Source: Zanthoxylum bungeanum (lineage: Eukaryota > Streptophyta > Magnoliopsida > Sapindales > Rutaceae). From it: a DNA stretch of 64,000 nt. The notes under the pieces are model-generated. The model searched no databases and had not been told where the DNA came from. It saw only the letters and a list, made by a program, of their open reading frames with translations. The stretch is taken from NCBI GenBank assembly GCA_019454045.1, contig SKCR01015041.1:1-64000 (forward strand), read 5' to 3'. This document shows, piece after piece, positions 1 to 9,619 of this stretch (the stretch's first letter is position 1; every line of letters starts with the position of its first letter). A program made the position numbers and the translations under genes.

Positions 1-639
1 AGTTATCTTCTTTTGCACCACGTCATAGCATGCTTACTTTAATGCCTAATTGCATCCTTAAGTGTCTTTTTGCATTATGTACTTAGTTGACTCTTTTATT
101 TACGCATGGACATGTAATGACTATTTGTTTATGCTTCCGCACATATAAGTATGATATGTCTATGAAATCACATGTTCGCTATTATTTGATTCGCTTTTAT
201 GTGTGCTTGCGTGGTTAGTGTGTGCTTGTGTTTCCATGAATACAATATGCCAATGAAGTTGTATGTTCGTTGCTACTTTGACGTACTTTCAAGCATGCAA
301 TCTTAGATGTGAAATATATGCAAATTTAAGTGTAAGTTTTATTTTTGCGCATATGGATTTAGAAGTATGATACTCTTGGAAATAAGTGTTACTTAAGCTT
401 GATTAAATTATAACACAAATCCTTTCATTACAAGTGACATAAGTTAGGGACCATTCTGAACCCAACGGTTTGAGGTCTTCCCTTGCGAGGGGTGAGTGCG
501 GCCTTAAATCTCATTTTCCCGGTTCACACCGGGTGGCGACTCTGTTATTCTCCGGTTTAGTCCCCCGTGGCTACTCCGTACTCCCGACCGGGCCGCGAGC
601 CCGAGACAGCATGCGTCGCCCCAGATCCTGTGTCCCACA
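1..639 (+). repeat. 3' part of the 5' LTR of RT1
   Basis: This is a direct repeat of 7934-8571. It ends in ...TGTCCCACA immediately before the PBS. It is the R/U5-side end of the LTR; the first roughly 2.7 kb of this LTR lies left of the window. Confidence 0.9.
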
Positions 640-642
640 GTC

Positions 643-660
643 TGGCGACTCCACTGGGGA
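643..660 (+). other. Primer-binding site of RT1
   Basis: TGGCGACTCCACTGGGGA lies three bases after the LTR end. Plant Tat/Ogre-type Gypsy elements use PBSs of this form, attributed to tRNA-Arg (established knowledge; primer not verified here). The same 18 bases recur in RT2 at 40654-40671. Confidence 0.8.
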
Positions 661-1814
661 TAGAGAATCGGCCCCGAAATATTGTCTTGTAATATTTGGA
701 TTTATGTTCTAATTGACCTTGTCTATAGTGGATAAAATGGGGGTTTAATCAAAGGTATTTTGAGGCTAGGTAATGGTTTGGTGTCTTCCTTCATTCACTA
801 CCTTTCTAGAAGGAAAAGCTGTGAAGGCACCTATATAGCCATTTACCCCGAGCCTATTGTGATGGACTAATTTGGAGGACTCGTTGTTTATTCCTGTCAC
901 CAAGTGATAAGAGCCTAAGAGGCTAGGGTACTTAAGACAGCCTCGCTCCACCCTCCCTCTGGGGAATCTACAACGGGAAATCCATTTGACAGTCAGTCAC
1001 ACACCATAGCTCATTGGCACGTACCTTAGTGTATAAAAAAGGGTGCGCTCACTTGGTCGCTCGAACCCTTGATTGGGGAGACCTAGTTGTGGGCCATCCT
1101 TCGCCGGTGAGAGCCTTTGTCTACACTCTTGCGAACCCACCCATAGACCGGGGTTGTATGGTTAAAGTAACAATTATTTCCTTGAGTATGTGCTTGTGGA
1201 CCATCCTCATTTGGATGCAGTTGGACTATTGTCAGAAATGCGAACTTGCTAGGCCATTTAAACTGGGGCGAGTTCGTACCTTATGACCATTAGGCCCAAA
1301 GTTTCTGAAATGTTGATGGGTCATTCTGTAGAAATCATTGTTTTATGTTTGCATTATCTTTCTTTTATGCTTGTGTTTGGGAAAATCGTGGTTTGGATCC
1401 ATTTGGACCATTTGTCATGGGATATGGGCTTGTTGGGCCATTTAAACTGGGACAAGAACGTATCTTATGACGATTGGGCCAAAGGCTTCTAAATATTGAT
1501 GGGCCATTTTGTGCTTATGTTTAGGAACATTATCATTTGGATACGGTTGGACTTCTTGCCATGAGATGTGAACTTGTTGGGCCATTTAAACTGGGACGAG
1601 TTCACTCCTATGACAGTTAGCCCAAAAGCTTCTAAAATGATGATGGGCCAATTTGTATGAAAATTTTAATAAATTGATATATTCATTGTATCACATGCGT
1701 CTCATTCATTTCATGCATACACGCATCATGCTAACCCCTTGTGTTCTAAAAAGCCATCATAGATTCCCGTTGGGTTGGGAAGAGAGAAGACTCACTAAAA
1801 GACCGGTAACAGAT
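661..1814 (+). other. RT1 untranslated leader with degenerate repeats
   Basis: This is about 1.15 kb between PBS and gag, with no credible ORF. The phrase GGCCATTTAAACTGGG recurs near 1251, 1437 and 1579, each time followed by a CGAG/CAAG-type motif, so this part of the leader consists of diverged repeats of about 140-190 bp. The matching leader of RT2 (40672-41676) is clearly homologous. Confidence 0.6.
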
Positions 1815-3142
1815 ATGAGTACATTCGATAATGAGGTATCCCGGATAGATCAGTTGGAGAATGGTTTCGCCAAGATTACTGAAAAATTGCAAGCCTTGAC
1901 TACTGCCATGACAAATATGGCTGTGCCCCGTGCTGGGGGAAACTCTGAGAATGTAAGACGTGAGGAGCCTCTGAATGGGTTGGGGGATGATATCCCCACT
2001 TTTGATGATGACATGGCAGAGTATGCAACAGGCAGAGTGATTGGGTCTCAGGCAGAATTTCAGAAGCTTCGGGATCAGGTTGAGTCAGTTACCCGTAAGA
2101 TGAAGGGTAATGACGAAGAATTACTAGACTATGAGGCGATGACCTTTGAGGAACAGTTGCCTGCTCAGTTCAAGATGCCGGATATGGCCAAGTTCAACGG
2201 GAATGGGGATCCGAGGATCCACCTCCGGCAATATGTGTCAGTTATGAGTTCAGTGGGCCTGACACAGCGCCAAACTCAGAAGATGTTTGGGATGTCACTT
2301 GAGGGGGCACCCGTAGTGTGGTACCATAGCCTTGAAAGAAAGGTTAAGGAGGATTGGAGGGAATTGGCAGATGCATTCCTGAAACAGTATGTTACGGACT
2401 TAGAAATTGACCTGTCACTCCGTGATTTGGAGAACACTAAACACAAGCCAAAGGAAAGTTTCAAAGAGTATGTGGATCGCTGGAGAAGCCAGCTTTTGAA
2501 AATGCAGACTCGGCCTTCAGAGAAAGACCAAATTAAAATGATCATCAAGGGCACCAAGCCCTCTATTTATGGTAAGCTGAGGAGGATGACTTCGATGATT
2601 TCTGATTTTCGACAGTTGAGGGAAACTGTTATGGATATTGAGGAAGAAGAGGCTGAAAAGAGAAAGTTTTATGGCCAGAATAGAAGAAATTTTGGGGGCA
2701 TTCTGAGACTAAACCCGCTACTGCCGAGGTTGCTGCCATCAAGAACCGGCATTTCTCTAACCTGGGGAAGCCGTTATCTAAGGTGCTTGAGAAGTTGAAG
2801 GGACAAGGACTCCTAAAACCCTTAGAGCCTAAACCACTTCCAGATCCTATACCACCCAACCTTGACCTAAGCTTGTATTGTCACTTCCATCAGAGGAGAG
2901 GCCACGAAACTGACAACTGCACCCGCCTTAGGCATGAAATCCAAAACCTCATCGATGCTCACAAAATACCCGACCCAGAGAAAGAACAACCCAACACATA
3001 TTGGAACCCCCTACCAAATTACCACTCCGTTCCACCACCCACCTACATGATCAACTCTGGATGGCCCAAAACTTTTGTCCTCCAAACCATTAACCACCAA
3101 GCTTCTTACACGGAGATAGGGGATGACAGTGAAGAACCGTAG
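1815..3142 (+). pseudogene. gag of RT1, frameshifted
   Basis: The start is taken at the ATG at 1815, because the RT2 copy has an equivalent ATG at 41677 and similarity begins there. An N-terminal coiled-coil-like stretch is followed by a Retrotrans_gag-type core (the WYHSLERK... and FKEYVDRWRSQLLKMQ regions, about 2320-2560), the capsid part of Gypsy gag. Near 2698 the frame is broken relative to RT2: the frame from 1815 ends at 2798 and the similarity continues in another frame to 3142. That second part has the metal-binding signature CHFHQRRGHETDNC (about 2880-2920), a variant zinc knuckle seen in Tat/Athila-type gags. No protease or polymerase follows. It would form the particle core if intact; as it stands it is broken. 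Confidence 0.85.
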
Positions 3143-3424
3143 GCCAAGAAAGAAGGCAATGCTGCGAATGATGAAGTTGTTCCTCCTAGTTTATTTGATC
3201 CTGCATTTTTAATATAGACATTGATTTGGTCTACTTGTTCGAACCATTTCTTAAATGATAATAAAGACGTTCATTTCGTTTACATGCCTGAGTCTCTCCC
3301 TCCAACCTGCAACATGAGTATATTTGAGAAAAGCATTCAACCTTGGTACTATGAAATTCAGTGATGTTTAGAACACGGGGAATCTTCGGAAACAACAACA
3401 GTACAGTCAGTTTCAGAAATGAAT
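3143..3424 (+). other. Non-coding spacer after gag in RT1
   Basis: I see no ORF of note. The spacer is homologous to the stretch after gag in RT2 (about 43020-43260). Confidence 0.4.
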
Positions 3425-4320
3425 CAGTATCAGCTTGGGGGGAGGCCCACATTATCAGCATCAATTTAGGGGCTTAGGCTCACATCAGCATCAGTTTGGG
3501 GATGAGTCCCAAGGCCGAGGCCCACATCAGTATCAGCTTAGGGCCAAGGCCCACATCAGTTTCAGTTTTGGGGATGAGTCCCAGGGCCGAGGCCCACATC
3601 AGTTACAGTTTGGGGATGAGTCCCAGGGCCGAGGCCCACATCAGTATCAGCTTGGGGCTAGGCCCACATCAGCATCAGTCTGGGGCTGAGGCCAATATCA
3701 GTATCAGTCAGGGCCGAGGCCCACATCAGTATCAGCTTGGGGGGAGGCCCACATCAGCATTAGTTTAGGGCCGAGGTCCACATCAATATCAGTTTAGGGC
3801 TGAGGCCCACATCAATATCAGTTTAGGGCCGAGGCCCACATCAATATCAGCTTGGGGGCGAGGCACACATCAGTATCAGCATCAGTTTAGGGCCGAGGCC
3901 CACATCAATATCAGCTTAGGGCCGAGGCCCACATCAGTATCAGCATCAGTTTAGGGCCGAGGCCCACATCAATATCAGATTGGGGGGCGATGCCCACATC
4001 AGTATCAACATCAGTTTAGGGCCGAGGCCCACATTAATATCAGCTTAGGGCCGAGGCCCACATCAGTATCAGCATCAGTTTAGGGCCGAGGCCCACATCA
4101 GTATCAGCTTGGGGGCGAGGCCCACATCAGCATCAGTTTAGGTCCGAGGCCCACGTCAATATCAGCTTGGGGGCGAGGCCCACATCAGTATCAGCATCAG
4201 TTTTAGGGCTGAGGCCCACATCAGTTTCAGTTTTGGGGATGAGTCCCAGGGCCGAGGCCCACATCAGTATCAGTTTATTGACGAGTCCCAAGGGCGAGCC
4301 CACATCAGCATCAGTTTGAC
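3425..4320 (+). repeat. Tandem array, GGGCCGAGGCCCACATCAGTA-type units
   Basis: About 25 degenerate copies of a unit of roughly 30-48 bp, built from a GGCCGAGGCCCACATCAG core and (TATCAGCTTGG)-type spacers. The array lies between gag and the 3' LTR, where Tat/Ogre-type elements often carry minisatellites. Open frames cross it only because the repeat lacks stops. A shorter, related array is in RT2 at 43885-44225. Confidence 0.9.
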
Positions 4321-5070
4321 CGAGTATGGCACTCCGAAAGTGGAGCATGGTTCGAAAATGGACTACTATCACATCTCGCCGAAAATGGCAATCCGAAAGT
4401 GGAACATGGTTCGAAAATGGACTACTTTCACATCTCGCCGAAAGTGGCACTCCAAAAATGGAGCACGGTTCGGAAATGGACCAAGGAAGGCCTAACCCAT
4501 CGGAATATGATACATATCCATGCATACATGCATACATATCACATACATGCAATGTTTGTTTTGTGTTCGCAGGTTTGTAGCGGCAAAGACCATCTCATCA
4601 AATCACGGTTCAAAAATGAGCCACATTCTCAGACAACACGGTTCGGAAATGGACCGCTACCACAACAGATGCCGAAAATGGCGCCCCAAATGGAGCACAC
4701 ATAGCAGACGCCGAAAATGGCACTCCAAAAATGGAGCACCCACAACAGATGCTGAAAATGGCATTCCAAAATGGAGCACACACAGCAAAGGTCGAAAATG
4801 GCGTTCCAAAGTGGAGCACACACAGCAAATGCCGAAAATGGCGTTCCAAAATGGAGCACACACAGCAAAGGCCGAAAATGGCGTTCCAAAATGGAGCACA
4901 CACAGCAAATGCCGGAAATGGCGTTCCAAAATGGAGCACACACAGCAAAGGCCGAAAATGGCGTTCCAAAATGGATCACACACAGCAAATGCCGGAAATG
5001 GCGCTCCAAAATGGAGCACACACACAAAAGATGCCGAAAATGGCGCTCTAAAAATGGTGCACGATTCGGG
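4321..5070 (+). repeat. Tandem array, 40-bp GCGTTCCAAAATGGAGCACA-type units
   Basis: The best-preserved part (about 4780-5050) repeats every 40 bp: GCGTTCCAAA recurs at 4801, 4841, 4881, 4921 and 4961. Left of it (4325-4480) are longer units of the same material. Open frames of up to about 200 codons run through it on both strands, but their residues are only the repeat read in different frames. Confidence 0.9.
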
Positions 5071-5218
5071 AATGAACCAGGGGTCGCAGCACCTCACCAC
5101 CAAATCAACTCAACTCAACACATGGTAAGTCAAGTGGCAACTGGCGAGCCAGGTAAGTGAAAATGCATTGCATAACTTTGATAGGATTGTCACTGTTACA
5201 CATTACACAAGTCCCATC

Positions 5219-5232
5219 AAAGTGGGGGCGAC
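5219..5232 (+). other. Polypurine tract of RT1
   Basis: AAAGTGGGGGCGAC directly precedes the TG of the 3' LTR and primes plus-strand DNA in this class of element. The identical tract precedes the RT2 3' LTR at 44474-44487. Confidence 0.8.
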
Positions 5233-5905
5233 TGTAGGCACTGCATTTTTGCATGTGAGTCCCTGTGATGAGTCTCATTTGGAGACACTACCTTTTTAGT
5301 CGAGGAAGTTGCGGGAAACGGTTGTCGGAAGGGAATCGGTATTTCGTTAAAGTTTATTCGCTTGTTTAGCTCCAGGCTCACTCGTTGGACCTCCGTTTTA
5401 AAGCACCTTTAGCCTAAAAAACCCAGAACCTTTTAACCTTGGCCCAAACCCACTCACCAAACCAACACAACACCTAGCCCACCAAGACAAGGCCCACACG
5501 CCCAACCAAGGCCCTCAAAATACAACCCAAATTAAATAAAATAATTAATTAAATCATATACCAAATTAAATAAAATAATTAATTAAATATATATTTAACA
5601 CATGTGTAATTAAATAAAACAAATAAAATCTAAATAATCACCTACCAAAATAATAAAATACTTACACAAATTAAAGAAATTGCATGCCTAATAAAGATAA
5701 ATCAAATATATTATATACCCAACTTAACAATATCATGCCTAATTAAAATCAATCATAACAAATTTAAATATATTGTATTCCTAATCTAGCCAAGACATGT
5801 CCCCCAATCAAATCCATTGCTTTCCTTGTCTTACACTAAATCATATCCTAATTGAATGCACCAAATCCCTTCCTTGTGAGACAAGGTGAAGCCCTAGCCC
5901 TTCTC

Positions 5906-5913
5906 TATATAAA
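5906..5913 (+). promoter_or_regulatory. TATA box of the RT1-family LTR
   Basis: TATATAAA sits within GCCCTAGCC(C)TTCTCTATATAAACAACAC, a block kept in both RT2 LTRs. It is the best candidate for the LTR promoter. Confidence 0.55.
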
Positions 5914-7164
5914 CAACACAAAACCAAAGCCAACCCCCCGGCAATCTCTCACTCACTCAAGGCAACTTGAAAACAAAAAACACAAAACCCTATTCCTCTC
6001 CAATCTCCCCAATTTCACGCACAGACACACACAACAAACCCTCCTATTAGCCTCCAAATAGCCACGGCTCACTCTCCTCTCAACACCTGCTCTCATTAAA
6101 TGCACACACTCATTGAAATCCCACACGTCCCTCATCATGCATGAAGAAAGCCCTCTCACGTTGCACCTTCATGAACCAGCCACATGCATAACCTGCTCAC
6201 AATAACCCTAAGCCTTCACGTAAGCTTTCACGTTGACTCCTCGCAAGTTGCCCCTTAACGCCCTCAACACTGAGCCCTCATCACAGCGCACTCTCACCTT
6301 GCTCCCACTCACGCCCATTGACCAGTCCACGCCACACACTGACCAGCCTCACACACGCTCAACCTTCACAGCCAACCCACTCGCAGTCTACACGCCAACT
6401 CACCCCACACGTCCCCTGACTTCACAGCCCACTCACCCTCTCACGCAATGAACACTTATACACAGCCCTTATTAGCACCAAATCAATCCCCAAAATTGCA
6501 CTCAGTCCACTGTCCAAAACACAACCAGTAAATCGAGAAAAAAACACCCCAAAACAGTCCCCAAAACTACCCAAAACTGCACCCCGAAACCGCACAAAAC
6601 AGTCCACTAAAACACCAAAACGAGACCTGAAACAGTAAGCAGAAACCGTAAGGAAACAGCAGCAAAACGGAGGTCAAAACAGTAGCTTGAGCAGCAAAAC
6701 AGCGAGGTAAAAAGCAAACCAGTGAACCAGAAAAGTTACGGTGTGATAGCCCTTCCGACGGCCGTGAAACGCGAGTTCGAAAGTCGACATAAAAGGTTAG
6801 ACCTGAGGGTATTTTCCACATTCGTTTTCTGTTTTATTTTCATTATTCATTGAGTATTGTTTGCATGATTGTTATGTGGAAATGCATGTTGTGGCCCTTG
6901 AGTAGATAAATATGCATGTATTATGAAATATTGTATGTTGTGGCCTTGGAATAAAATGAAAGAGGTGTCAACTCTCGCGGTATATCGGATGGAAACCCGG
7001 ACATAAATTTCATAGCCGATTCCGAATAGACGGTAGTATGATCTGTACTCGGGATACAACTCCACGTACCGCTTGAGTAAATGACATTTTCTTTTATTTT
7101 ATGTTGCTTTGATTTATTTATTATTTGTCATTCAAATTCCGCATGTTACTTGTTTATGCATGAT

Positions 7165-7690
7165 GCGATCGAGCGCATGGGCTTAGTAAGTCGGATTAAA
7201 GGTCCCCTATTTGGAGGGGTTAAAACCCTTTACCACGATGCTTTGCCGCGCCGATTGATGTGTGTTCGGTTGAATGTAAGATGTGTTCAATCGGGCATAC
7301 CAAGTTTGATATTATTGTCTTTATTCTTTGTATGCATTATGCGATCGAGCGCATGGGCTTAGTAAGTCGGATTAAAGGTCCCATATTTGGAGGGGTTAAA
7401 ACCATTTACCACGATGCTTTGCCGCGCCGGTTGATGTGTGTTCGGTTGAATGTAAGATATGTTCAATCGGGCACACTAAGTTTGATATTATTGTCTTTAT
7501 TCTTTGTATGCATGATGCAATCGAGGGCATGGGCTTAGTAAGTCGGATTAGAGGTCCCCTATTTGGAGGGGTTAAAATCATTTACCACGATGTTTTGCCG
7601 CGCCGGTTGATATATATTCGATTGAATGTAAGATGTGTTCAATCGGGTATACGAAGTTTCATATAGTCATCCTTTTCTTTGTACGCATCG
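7165..7690 (+). repeat. 176-bp tandem repeat in RT1 LTR, three copies
   Basis: The copies start at 7165 (GCGATCGAGCGCATGGGC), 7341 and 7517. Each carries GGTCCCCTATTTGGAGGGGTTAAA and a CACGATG(C/T)TTTGCCGCGCC block. Related units occur once or twice in RT2 LTRs and several times in E (62777-63540), so copy number varies between family members. Confidence 0.9.
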
Positions 7691-8571
7691 TAATGAAAAT
7701 AACATATTTATTCCATTGGTTGCATCATTTACCTTAGTCTTGGCCTAACGTAGTATAATTCATATATCCATGTTATGATAGCATTTGAGTATTATTTCTT
7801 GTGGTATATCGGATGGAAACCCAGACATAAATTCCGTAGCCGATTCCGAATGGACGGTAATGCGGTCTGTACTTGGGATACAATTCCACGTACCACTTGG
7901 AAAAGTGCTCACATGTGTGTTTGTGTCCATATTAGTTATCTTCTTTTGCACCATGTCATAGCATGCTTACTTTAATGCCTAATTGCATCCTTAAGTGTCT
8001 TTTTGCATTATGTACTTAGTTGACTCTTTTATTTACGCATGGACATGTAATGACTATTTGTTTATGCTTCCGCACATATAAGTATGATATGTCTATGAAA
8101 TCACATGTTCGCTATTATTTGATTCGCTTTTATGTGTGCTTGCGTGGTTAGTGTGTGCTTGTGTTTCCATGAATACAATATGCCAATGAAGTTGTATGTT
8201 CGTTGCTACTTTGACGTACTTTCAAGCATGCAATCTTAGATGTGAAATATATGCAAATTTAAGTGTAAGTTTTATTTTTGCGCATATGGATTTAGAAGTA
8301 TGATAATCTTGGAAATAAGTGTTACTTAAGCTTGATTAAATTATTACACAAATCCTTTCATTACAAGTGACATAAGTAAGGGACCATTCCGAACCCAACG
8401 GTTTGAGGTCTTCCCTTGCGAGGGGTGAGTGCGGCCTTAAATCTCATTTTCCCGGTTCACACCGGGTGGCGAATCTCTTATTCTCCGGTTTAGTCCCCCG
8501 TGGCTACTCCGTACTCCCGACCGGGCCGCGAGCCCGGGACAGCATGCGTCGCCCAGTTTCTGTGTCCCACA

Positions 8572-9619
8572 GCAAGGATGACAGAGTGACATGAGCTAAC
8601 GTCATGGGCGGTGGAATAGTTGATTTGGAATTCAAGGATTAGCAAATCTCGCATCCCATAACTTAAAAAGAGCTAAGAGCCAAGAGTCTAATAATAGAGA
8701 GAGAAAGCAGATCAGCTCTCAACCACTTGAGAAATTGTAATGGGCATGTTGTAAGACCCGATGTGCTTATTTATTTTGTAAGCTCACTACCCCGCTTATA
8801 GCTTGGGTCAGTCTTATCCCCGAAACAGGTAATAAAATACCTCATTTTTAGTACTAAACTCATCTTATTCCCACTTGTAATTAAAAAAAAAATGGGAAAT
8901 AAGCAGTCTTATTCGCTGAGTGATGAACCTTTAAAAACAAGAAGGTTATACACTTGTCGTGGGACTATAGGAGAGATTGATGCAAGTGACTGTATTTAGA
9001 AAGTCCTAATTTGAAATTACGATAAAGGACACCTTTTTGTTTTTCAAAAGAGATACACACGCAGCACTCTGATCACTCTGTTCGTCTCTTTTTGCTATTA
9101 TATATATATATACTACGAGGTTGCTCTGCTCTTTCTTATCAAACCCTTTCTTTAAGGTGCTCCTTTTTCCCATTTCTGTTTGTTTCCCGAGAAACTGTAC
9201 GAGGACTTCTCCAATTTCCTTGTTTTACTCTTCGTTTTATTATAGTCTATATGGAAGTGTAACATTTTGTTGCACTTTCTAATGGATTTCAACTTTTCTG
9301 TTTGCTTGATGCGAAAATGCTTTTCATTCTTAAACATTCGTCCGTTCGTTTGTTTATTTGTTTGTTTTTAGTTGTGTTAATTTTGTTTTAATTGTATGGT
9401 TCAATTTCTTTCCCTCTTTGTCTGAATTGAAAAAAATTTCATTCATTTTCCTTCAATGTCTAAGCAACCAAACACTGTTAATTTATATTATAGTAATCCT
9501 TTAATTATCAGTCATTGCGTGGCTGTGTTAAGTGCCATTGTCTTAGCTAATTGTAATTTTTTTTTTTTTTTTTTTTTTTGTTTTTCTGAATTGAATAGAA
9601 AAGCAAAAAGGTTGCTATT
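8572..9619 (+). promoter_or_regulatory. Upstream region and probable 5' UTR of the NRAMP gene
   Basis: About 1.05 kb of unique DNA between the RT1 insertion and the NRAMP start codon, with no protein-coding evidence. A TATA-like run lies at 9096-9111, so transcription probably starts near 9130-9150. A T-rich tract (9559-9577) followed by TTGAATAG just before the ATG is compatible with a 5'-UTR intron ending there, but this is a guess. RT1 sits immediately upstream in the same orientation. Confidence 0.5.
9096..9111 (+). promoter_or_regulatory. Candidate TATA box of the NRAMP gene
   Basis: ATTATATATATATATA lies about 510 bases upstream of the ATG. Context and AT content support it weakly; only transcript data would fix the start site. 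Confidence 0.4.

Larger units (their letters stand above)
1..8571 (+). mobile_element. RT1: non-autonomous Ty3/Gypsy-type LTR retrotransposon (5' end outside window)
   Basis: Bases 1-639 are repeated almost exactly at 7934-8571, so the window opens inside the 5' LTR and the 3' LTR ends at 8571. A tRNA-type PBS follows the first LTR and a purine-rich tract precedes the second. The 4.6-kb interior has a broken gag and long tandem repeats but no protease, RT, RNase H or integrase. By eye about ten differences separate the shared 639 bases, so the insertion is fairly young. The long LTR, the PBS starting TGGCGACTCCACTGGGGA and the gag type resemble the plant Tat/Ogre group (inference). The TSD cannot be checked because the left border is missing. 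Confidence 0.9.
5233..8571 (+). repeat. 3' LTR of RT1 (about 3.34 kb)
   Basis: It starts TGTAGGCACTGC after the PPT and ends ...GTGTCCCACA at the host junction. Its end matches bases 1-639. A TATA-like box at 5906 suggests a U3 of about 0.67 kb and a very long R/U5. It holds a 176-bp tandem repeat at 7165-7690. Similar to the RT2 LTRs (37913-40650, 44488-47225) and to E (from 61069). Confidence 0.9.

Noticed and set aside
470..712. Repeated short frame MRSSLARGECG... (also near 8403, 40481, 47056)
   Set aside because: It is present only because it lies in the conserved LTR end; it crosses the LTR-PBS border and has no start context or family.
3435..3768. Repetitive GRGPHQYQL-type peptide frame in RT1
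   Set aside because: It lies in a non-coding minisatellite after gag; frames change with small indels and there is no conserved reading frame in RT2.
4520..5128. Open frames of 100-200 codons on both strands over the 40-bp array
   Set aside because: They are the repeat unit read in all frames; unit length is not a multiple of three, residues only cycle through the repeat, and no family resemblance exists.
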